DNA of 38,186 nucleotides, taken from positions 1-38,186 of the forward strand of contig NZ_JQKI01000058.1 of the NCBI RefSeq assembly GCF_000745965.1, given 5' to 3'. Below the pieces are notes generated by a model. That model was not told the DNA's origin and ran no database searches. It saw nothing but the letters and a program-made list of their open reading frames with translations. The stretch comes from Edaphobacter aggregans DSM 19364 (GTDB lineage: Bacteria > Acidobacteriota > Terriglobia > Terriglobales > Acidobacteriaceae). Below are positions 32,850 to 38,186 of the stretch, piece by piece. A program made the position numbers and the translations under genes. Positions within the stretch are counted from its first letter, which is position 1; each line of letters opens with the position of its first letter.

Positions 32850-32917
32850 GTTCTATCGTGACTGCCGTGCGGCGGGAGTGGGAGGGGCGCGGCTCTATGG
32901 GGCAGTTACGATAGAAC
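32850..32917. repeat. 17-bp inverted repeat with 34-base loop
   Basis: GTTCTATCGTGACTGCC (32850-32866) and GGCAGTTACGATAGAAC (32901-32917) pair over 17 positions with a single G-T. The loop is very G-rich. It lies a few bases past the IS3 remnant. It may be a dispersed REP-like palindrome, the end of a further element, or a small structured RNA. Confidence 0.6.
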
Positions 32918-33440
32918 CGTTTGAAGTGAACCGCTGGCGTGGTGGATGCGGTGGGTTGCTATGGGATTTCAATCAGGCGGGATCGGTTGTGGCGTCGAGG
33001 TGTGGACGTTTTGGGGCAGGCGCCGTGGCGTTTGGATGGGCCTGAGGTTGGGAGCGCAGAGCCTTTCTCAAAACCCCGTTTTTAGGGCATATCATGTCCA
33101 CTCAAGTGGGGATTGTTTCCGGCACAGGAAGCAGCCAGCCCTTCAACTTGATTTTCGTTACTGCTTTCCTTCAGCCCAGATTGAAATTGACTCGTTATTT
33201 GCGAGAAGAGGCGCTTGCGTCGGGAATTGAGATCATCGAGACGAGCGTTGCGGCGTTTATATACTGGGCTTAATCATTCGATGTCTAGGCGGTGTGCACG
33301 TCGGAATTTCCGAGAACCACATGGCCGTAAGGCGCATGAACCAAACACGCACGCGCAAGACGATCCGCGTCCATTGCTACCTCCATCGCTGTTTGCAACT
33401 GCAGTTGTACCAGTTTCGCGCAACACGCCCCCACGGACCG
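32918..33440. other. gene-poor stretch with one doubtful small open frame
   Basis: No convincing gene was found in these 520 bases. An open frame at 33094-33273 (plus) encodes 59 residues beginning MSTQVGIVSGTGSS, with a hydrophobic middle and a weak AGGG upstream; it is not recognised and may be chance or decay. The 3' side abuts the stop of the molybdoenzyme gene. No terminator was identified. Confidence 0.4.
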
Positions 33441-34760
33441 TCAGTGGATGCTGACACGACGAGTTATTTGCCCGTTGCTCTCCCAGTAGGTCCTCTTGCT
33501 GGCGAGGAATGGGTCCTCCGGCGCTGGCTGGACGTTGCCGTCGACGTCGAACGCCCGCGACCGAATCTTGTGCTCGCCCGAGGCGGGCGCCCCCCATTCA
33601 AACGTCCAGAACCTCCAGGTGTAGCCACGCGATCTTTTCCTGTGTGGCGCGTGGCCCTCGAGCCTCGTCGCCCCCCAGAGCCCGTCGTCGATTTGCACGT
33701 CCGCCGACGCGATCGGAGCGGGACTCTCAAGCCTCGCCGCCGTCCAGGGCCCGTCGTCGATTTGGACCTCCACCGCGGCGATCGGTGCGCCCCAAGCGGC
33801 ACCCATGATGGCGTATCGATTTTGCCTGCGCGTGACTTTGGCCGGCGCCGACTTGAGCCGGTCGTGACTCACGGTGGCGAACGTCCAGACGGTCTGACTG
33901 TCGCGCTGCTCCTCGCGGATGGCGACGTAGTCCCGCGCCATAAAGCGACCCGCGTAGCGGTGGCCCACCACCTCTATGCGTGTCAGCCACTTGACGTTTG
34001 CCACACCGTACCAGCCCGGGGCGATCAGGCGCACGGGGAAGCCGTGGCTCGGGGGCAGTCGCTCGCCGTTCATTTCGTAGCAGAGCAGGTTGTCGCGGTT
34101 GAGCGCTTCGCGGACAGACATGCTGCGGGCGAACTGCTCGGTGATCGTCAGATCAAGTCCGCCGTCAGAATCTGGCTGGACTGTACCCGTCTTGCCGCCA
34201 ATGACGATCCCCGAGTTGTCGCGAATTGTCACCGTGCCGCTATCAGCCCCCCAGAAGACCACTTCGGTGCCCTCCTCCAGGATACCCGCCTCCTCTAACA
34301 GCGGGGCCAACTGCGCTCCCGCCCAGCGGGCATTGCCGATGCCGCCGATGAAGAAGTCCAGTCCGGTGCCGGTGTTGCCCGAGCACTCCAATGTGAAGTC
34401 CACCTCGCGGCGCTCGCGGGCTTTGAGGTCGGCCAGCGTCAGGGACTGGGGATGCGCAACGAGGCCCGCGATGCCGACGCGCCATGTGGACTCATCAAGG
34501 CCGCCGGGTTGGCCGTAGTGGTTAACAAAGAAGAAGTTGTTGGTAGGTGTCAGCCAGGAGTCGAGCGCCTCCCACTTCAGCAGGTTGCCGACGTTTTCCG
34601 GGATAGGGTTCGGCGCGGGCTGGTCGAGCCACGGAATGACCTCGTCGCCCGGGTCCCCAAAGGCTTGCGCCAGGCCTGTCACCCGCAACACCGTCAGCTC
34701 CGCCAACGCCGCCCCACCACCCTTCAACAAGGTGCGCCGAGAAAGATCTTGATTTTCCAT
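33441..34760 (-). CDS. sulfite-oxidase-like molybdopterin oxidoreductase, Tat-exported
   Basis: A 440-residue enzyme; ATG 34760 has GGAGG eight bases upstream. The Tat signal is SRRTLLKGGGAALAE. The oxidoreductase molybdopterin domain follows: NFFFVNHYGQP, DFTLECSGNT with the Mo-ligand Cys126, and PSHGFPVRLIAPGWYGVANV then KWLTRIEV. The C-terminal Mo-co dimerisation domain ends PEDPFLASKRTYWESNGQIT. In that domain a 22-residue unit is repeated (325-346 and 348-369). Substrate is unknown; sulfite and other oxidised sulfur compounds are the usual ones. A small secreted protein gene precedes it on the same strand by 40 bases. No cytochrome partner is visible. Confidence 0.9.
   Translation of the reverse strand: MENQDLSRRTLLKGGGAALAELTVLRVTGLAQAFGDPGDEVIPWLDQPAPNPIPENVGNLLKWEALDSWLTPTNNFFFVNHYGQPGGLDESTWRVGIAGLVAHPQSLTLADLKARERREVDFTLECSGNTGTGLDFFIGGIGNARWAGAQLAPLLEEAGILEEGTEVVFWGADSGTVTIRDNSGIVIGGKTGTVQPDSDGGLDLTITEQFARSMSVREALNRDNLLCYEMNGERLPPSHGFPVRLIAPGWYGVANVKWLTRIEVVGHRYAGRFMARDYVAIREEQRDSQTVWTFATVSHDRLKSAPAKVTRRQNRYAIMGAAWGAPIAAVEVQIDDGPWTAARLESPAPIASADVQIDDGLWGATRLEGHAPHRKRSRGYTWRFWTFEWGAPASGEHKIRSRAFDVDGNVQPAPEDPFLASKRTYWESNGQITRRVSIH
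33654..33788. repeat. 69-base tandem duplication inside the molybdoenzyme gene
   Basis: The two adjacent units encode APIAAVEVQIDDGPWTAARL and APIASADVQIDDGLWGATRL, each plus two more residues, with a period of 23 codons. In sulfite-oxidase-like enzymes this segment normally occurs once, before the strand leading to RFWTFEW. Confidence 0.8.
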
Positions 34761-34800
34761 GGGGTAGTCCTCCCCTCCCGCAAATTCACCGATCGACGGA

Positions 34801-35244
34801 TTAATGCCCTGTCGGTCCAAGCGGAAGTTGTACCTGCGTGAGCGCTGGGGATCTCAGCCCCCGCAGCGTCTCCTGCTCAGCCCGGCTGCGTCCGAACTGC
34901 CGGCCCGCACCCTGGCCCGGCATCCAGACCTGGTAAAGATAGTTGCTGTCTCCATATTGCCGAAAGATCAGGCGCCCCCCATCCTTACTGTTTTGCTCCC
35001 CGGCGGGCTGGACCGACATCAGGTACTGCTTCTTGGTGGACTGGGTGTCGACGAACGAAAGGTACCGGGGTGCCTGCAGTGAGATGCGATATCTGCCTGC
35101 AGGCACCATCTGGTCGTTGGCGGAGAAGTCAAATGGAATGTTGACGGTTACCGCCTGAGCCTGTGCTGCCGCCGGCCCAGTCAGCGCCGCGCCGAGCGAA
35201 AGCACCAGAGCTGCGCAGGTAAGGATGGAAGATGTACGGAACAT
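34801..35244 (-). CDS. small secreted protein of unknown function
   Basis: A 147-residue protein; ATG 35244 has GAGGAGG six bases upstream. The signal peptide ends GPAAAQAQA. The mature part begins VTVNIPFDFSANDQMVPAGR and YRISLQAPRYLSF, a compact beta-rich pattern common among acidobacterial secreted proteins with no assigned function. LIFRQYGDSNYLYQVW lies further on, and a short unstructured tail ends the protein. It is co-oriented with the molybdoenzyme gene and likely co-transcribed. Confidence 0.85.
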   Translation of the reverse strand: MFRTSSILTCAALVLSLGAALTGPAAAQAQAVTVNIPFDFSANDQMVPAGRYRISLQAPRYLSFVDTQSTKKQYLMSVQPAGEQNSKDGGRLIFRQYGDSNYLYQVWMPGQGAGRQFGRSRAEQETLRGLRSPALTQVQLPLGPTGH

Positions 35245-35489
35245 GGCGAACCTCCTCGATGATCCTGCGGCTTTGTCCCTGCTCCAACTACCGCTTGGGA
35301 TATTCGCAATGTGCGCCGCTGCTGCGATCCGCTCAATGCTCTGGAGATCATTCCGTCATCATCTGCTCATTGCGCTCTCCGCCCTTGAAACAAAAGGATT
35401 TTAACCCTCGAATAAATTGCTGGTTCGAGTTCTGCTGGAACTGCCGATTGAGAAAGGTATAAAGTTGTTCAGCCCAGAGGAGCACGCTA

Positions 35490-37790
35490 ATGGGCATGCC
35501 GGTCGACACTCCACGGACCTGGCGCTTCGGCGTGTTCGAACTGGACGCCTCGAGTGGAGAACTGCGCCGCAATGGCACCGTCGTCAAGCTGCGCGAACAG
35601 CCGGCGCGCATTCTGCTCCTGCTGCTCGAGCACGCGGGGCAGATGGTCACGCGCGAGCAATTGCGCCAGCATCTCTGGCCATCCGACACCTTCGTCGATT
35701 TCGACCACAGCGTGAATTCTGCTGTCATGAAGCTCCGCGAGGCCTTGGGCGACTCGGCCGACAAGCCTCTCTACATCGAAACCATCCCGAAGAAGGGTTA
35801 TCGCTTTGTCGCGCCCGTCTCCCAACCGGGGGATGCGCAGAATGACGGTGCTTCGTCTCGATTGACTGCGATATCCGAGATGGCTGTATCCAACACGTGG
35901 GGACAGAGTAACGGGAGCGTTGAAGTCCGCACTATTACGCCTGACGAGAAGCCAGACCGTCGAAGGCTGCTCTCCAGGAAGTTAGCCCTAATCATCGTAT
36001 GCGTCGTATCCGCAATTGGAATCGCCGCGCTCATTCGATCTGCGTCTCTTCGATCCGCCCTTGTTCAATTTGGGAGCCAGCCTAAGCCATTCTCGGGCGA
36101 GCCGAACATGATGTCTTCAAATCTGAGTTCTTCGATTCTCACGAGCGCGCCCGGAGACGCGAGATCCCCGTCGTTTTCGCCGGACGGGCGTCAGATCGCG
36201 TTCGTTTGGAATGGTGTGGAGCGCACACACTACGACATCTATGTGCAGTTGGTAGGAGGCGACACGCCGCTACAGATCACACACCACAAGCGAGGCGACG
36301 GTGTTCCCGGCCTGCCGCAGTGGTCGCCGGATGGGCGGGAAATCGCCTTTGCCCGCTGCAATAGCGACCGCGATGGGGTCTACACGGTCCCCGCACTCGG
36401 CGGCCCCGAGCGTCGGCTGACGAGCTCGGCCTGCCGGGACTTTGTTGCAGGCCGGCCCGCCTGGACTCTCGACAGCAAAGCTATGGTGATGCTCGACCAG
36501 TGCACCCCAGGTGGTCCCCGCGCGCTTGTGCTCTTCTCCTTCGCAACCGGTGAGAAGCGCTGTCTCGCGACCGGATCGCACGGAGACTTTGCCGCCGACG
36601 ATGCGCTTTCCCCGGATGGACGAACCGTTGCATTTTTTCGTCAGACCGACGGAGGCTATAGCGAGCTCTATGCCGTGCCGCTTACCGGTGGCCCACCGAG
36701 GCGTCTTGTTTCAGCCGATGCTTTCTTCTGGAACCCGATGTGGACACCCGACGGCAAATACATCGTCCTCTACTCGATGCGAGGAAACATGGTGCGCCCC
36801 TGGAGGGTGCCGGTCGCAGGCGGCCAGGTCGAACCTGAGATGGTCTACCCGGTCGTGGGTTCGATCTCCCAGGACGGGCGGAGGCTTGTCTATGCGGAGA
36901 GCCAGGTGGGGGGTTCTTCCGGTCACCTTGCTCCCGCGATAATCTGGCGCGCGGATCTTTCGAAAGCAGGCGGTCCAGTGCTTCGTACCAAGAAGCTCAT
37001 CTATTCACAGTTCATGGAGGACGCTGCCCAACCCTCCCCGGACGGGACGCGTCTTGCGCTGCAATCAGCACGTTCCGGCGCACGCCAGATCTGGCTGAAC
37101 AGCTCCGACGGCGATCATCCCGTGCAACTTACAAATATAGGCGGGCACTCGGGCACTCCGCGCTGGTCGCCCGATGGACGATGGATCGCCTTCGATGCCC
37201 ATGTAGAGAATCATGTCCATATCTACTCCCATATCTATGTCGTTGATGCAGAGGGCAGGAACCTTCATGCGATCACGCATGGTGACTCCGACAACTACGT
37301 GCCAAGTTGGTCCCGTGACGGCAGGTCCATCTACTTCGCGTCGGACCGTACTGGAACCAGGCAGATCTGGAAGCACTCTGTTGAGGACAGGTCAGAGAGA
37401 CGGCTGACCGAGCATGGCGGCTTTGATCCTTTTGAGTCCTACGACGGGCGAACGATCTACTACAGCAAGTTTGACGAACCTGGGATATGGAGCATGCCCG
37501 CAAGCGGAGGCAGCGAGTCGCCTGTGGTGACCGGCAAACCGCAAGTAAGTTACTGGGGACACTGGGCCGTGACGGAGAGCGGACTTTACCTCCTGGACGT
37601 CGATGCCGAACCACGTCCTACGATCGAGTTCTATAGCTTCGCCACCCGCAGGATTACGCCAGTCCTGTCACTTGAAGAAAGCCCCGGCGATTGGCAGCCC
37701 AGCTTAAGCACGACGCGAGACGGGCGCACCATCTTCTACACCCAGTACGATCCCCAGAGCGTTATCAAGATGGTAGAGAACTTCCGCTAG
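35490..37790 (+). CDS. winged-helix / TM / TolB-propeller transcriptional regulator (CadC-like)
   Basis: A 766-residue fusion; ATG 35490 has GAGGAG upstream. Residues 10-110 are an OmpR-type winged helix (FGVFELDASSGELRRNG, KLREQPARILLLLLEH, and YIETIPKKGYRFVAPV). A basic linker leads to one membrane helix at about 165-182 (LALIIVCVVSAIGIAALI). The rest holds about nine PD40/WD40-like repeats, such as SPSFSPDGRQIAFVW, LPQWSPDGREIAFAR and TPRWSPDGRWIAFDA, forming a periplasmic TolB-like propeller. By analogy with CadC it binds DNA while membrane-anchored and senses an extracytoplasmic signal through the propeller. It is divergent from the secreted-protein/molybdoenzyme operon and may control it. 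A TATAAA at 35458-35463 could be its -10 box. Confidence 0.9.
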   Translation: MGMPVDTPRTWRFGVFELDASSGELRRNGTVVKLREQPARILLLLLEHAGQMVTREQLRQHLWPSDTFVDFDHSVNSAVMKLREALGDSADKPLYIETIPKKGYRFVAPVSQPGDAQNDGASSRLTAISEMAVSNTWGQSNGSVEVRTITPDEKPDRRRLLSRKLALIIVCVVSAIGIAALIRSASLRSALVQFGSQPKPFSGEPNMMSSNLSSSILTSAPGDARSPSFSPDGRQIAFVWNGVERTHYDIYVQLVGGDTPLQITHHKRGDGVPGLPQWSPDGREIAFARCNSDRDGVYTVPALGGPERRLTSSACRDFVAGRPAWTLDSKAMVMLDQCTPGGPRALVLFSFATGEKRCLATGSHGDFAADDALSPDGRTVAFFRQTDGGYSELYAVPLTGGPPRRLVSADAFFWNPMWTPDGKYIVLYSMRGNMVRPWRVPVAGGQVEPEMVYPVVGSISQDGRRLVYAESQVGGSSGHLAPAIIWRADLSKAGGPVLRTKKLIYSQFMEDAAQPSPDGTRLALQSARSGARQIWLNSSDGDHPVQLTNIGGHSGTPRWSPDGRWIAFDAHVENHVHIYSHIYVVDAEGRNLHAITHGDSDNYVPSWSRDGRSIYFASDRTGTRQIWKHSVEDRSERRLTEHGGFDPFESYDGRTIYYSKFDEPGIWSMPASGGSESPVVTGKPQVSYWGHWAVTESGLYLLDVDAEPRPTIEFYSFATRRITPVLSLEESPGDWQPSLSTTRDGRTIFYTQYDPQSVIKMVENFR

Positions 37791-37799
37791 GAACAACCG

Positions 37800-37816
37800 A
37801 CCGCGGAGCGCGGTTT
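37800..37816 (+). terminator. short hairpin after the TolB-type regulator
   Basis: ACCGCG and CGCGGT pair around GAG at 37800-37814, followed by TT. It starts ten bases after the stop codon. The stem is GC-rich but the U-tract is minimal, so termination may be weak or Rho-dependent. Confidence 0.45.
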
Positions 37817-37937
37817 AGTACAACCGCCATTTCACCAACTGCCCGTGAAGTTCGTCGGCATTTCGGTAACAACGCGCGACTGCAGGGGACCCGGGCCAGT
37901 CCGCAACAGGGTGCGTCGTGCACGAGAACACTCAAGC

Positions 37938-38186
37938 TCAAGAAACCCGGCTCTGTATCCACCGCTGCGTGAGTAATTCAGCAGTAAGAGGGACAATGGC
38001 CGGTGGGCCAGAAGCACCGCGCTCCATCACCGACTCTTGTCGGCTCTGAGATTGCTTCTGGCGGATCAGCTCGGCCGGAATAAAGATCGGTCCAGTCGGC
38101 AAGAGTCCACCCAGTGGTGTTGCCGGTGGCGTAACAGACAGTTTGCTGAGTGCCCGCCTCTTCCGCTGTGTTTGCACTCTGGCCAC
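37938..38186 (-). CDS. possible partial gene running off the right edge
   Basis: An open minus-strand frame of 82 codons enters at the window edge and stops at 37938. It contains RVQTQRKRRALSKLSVTPPA, LPTGPIFIPAELIRQKQSQ and PLTAELLTQRWIQSRVS. Codon usage is not convincing and no family is recognised. The 147 bases before it hold only the hairpin described separately. It could be the C-terminus of a real gene or a chance frame. Confidence 0.25.
   Translation of the reverse strand: MARVQTQRKRRALSKLSVTPPATPLGGLLPTGPIFIPAELIRQKQSQSRQESVMERGASGPPAIVPLTAELLTQRWIQSRVS

Noticed and set aside
33294..34298. Long plus-strand open frame of 334 codons
   Set aside because: It is the complement of the molybdoenzyme gene, is extremely Arg/Pro-rich and has no recognisable domain, while the minus strand has a full Tat-exported enzyme with ribosome site.

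Overview
The window looks like chromosome from an acidobacterium of the Terriglobia type. Pointers are the tail of a FtsX-like permease ending in a conserved 'DPMSALRFE' sequence, a very large carboxypeptidase-regulatory/TonB receptor of the Oar/Cna-B kind, Tat-exported Gfo/Idh/MocA and TIM-barrel sugar enzymes, and a winged-helix/TM/TolB-propeller regulator. GC content is moderate and TTG starts are used. This assignment is inference from gene content; no rRNA or tRNA is present to anchor it.

Layout. 1-87: end of an ABC permease. 271-3315 (minus): a co-directional block of XRE repressor-like protein, sigma-70-like factor, zinc-finger anti-sigma-like membrane protein and S41 protease. 3316-3705: divergent control region with a near-consensus promoter sitting in TTGTG/CACAA and GTGT/ACAC inverted repeats. 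3706-12835 (plus): a nearly complete Trb/VirB-type mating-pair apparatus (VirB2, B3, B4, B9, B10, B5, B6, a small membrane protein, B8, B11). 12866-19718: DNA-processing genes in the R388 trwA-B-C order (RHH proteins, GTTCAC inverted-repeat region as oriT candidate, coupling ATPase, MobF relaxase-helicase). The relaxase C-terminus is frameshifted by an apparent AC-dinucleotide insertion. No integrase, replication gene or att site is visible, so ICE versus integrated plasmid cannot be decided here. 19580-20345 holds decayed sequence.

20346-26349: a three-gene sugar cluster (Tat-exported dehydrogenase, TonB-dependent receptor, Tat-exported isomerase/epimerase), followed by a PilZ gene whose roughly 110-nt leader contains a terminator-like hairpin. 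27242-29488: an ISNCY-like insertion sequence with double terminal repeats, a 1-nt-broken transposase and a passenger gene for an exported protein. 29553-31342 (minus): three small unknown genes, one coding for a Tat-exported protein with a WWWWTDWGWW stretch. 31549-32812: an HsdR remnant cut by a decayed IS3-family element. 33441-35244 (minus): a secreted protein and a Tat-exported sulfite-oxidase-like molybdoenzyme with an internal duplication. 35490-37790: a membrane-bound winged-helix/TolB-propeller regulator.

How it fits together. The left half is a conjugation machine with its own control block. The XRE-sigma-anti-sigma-protease set facing the transfer promoter is the best candidate for an undescribed regulatory system. 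The right half is chromosome or accessory DNA worn by insertion sequences.
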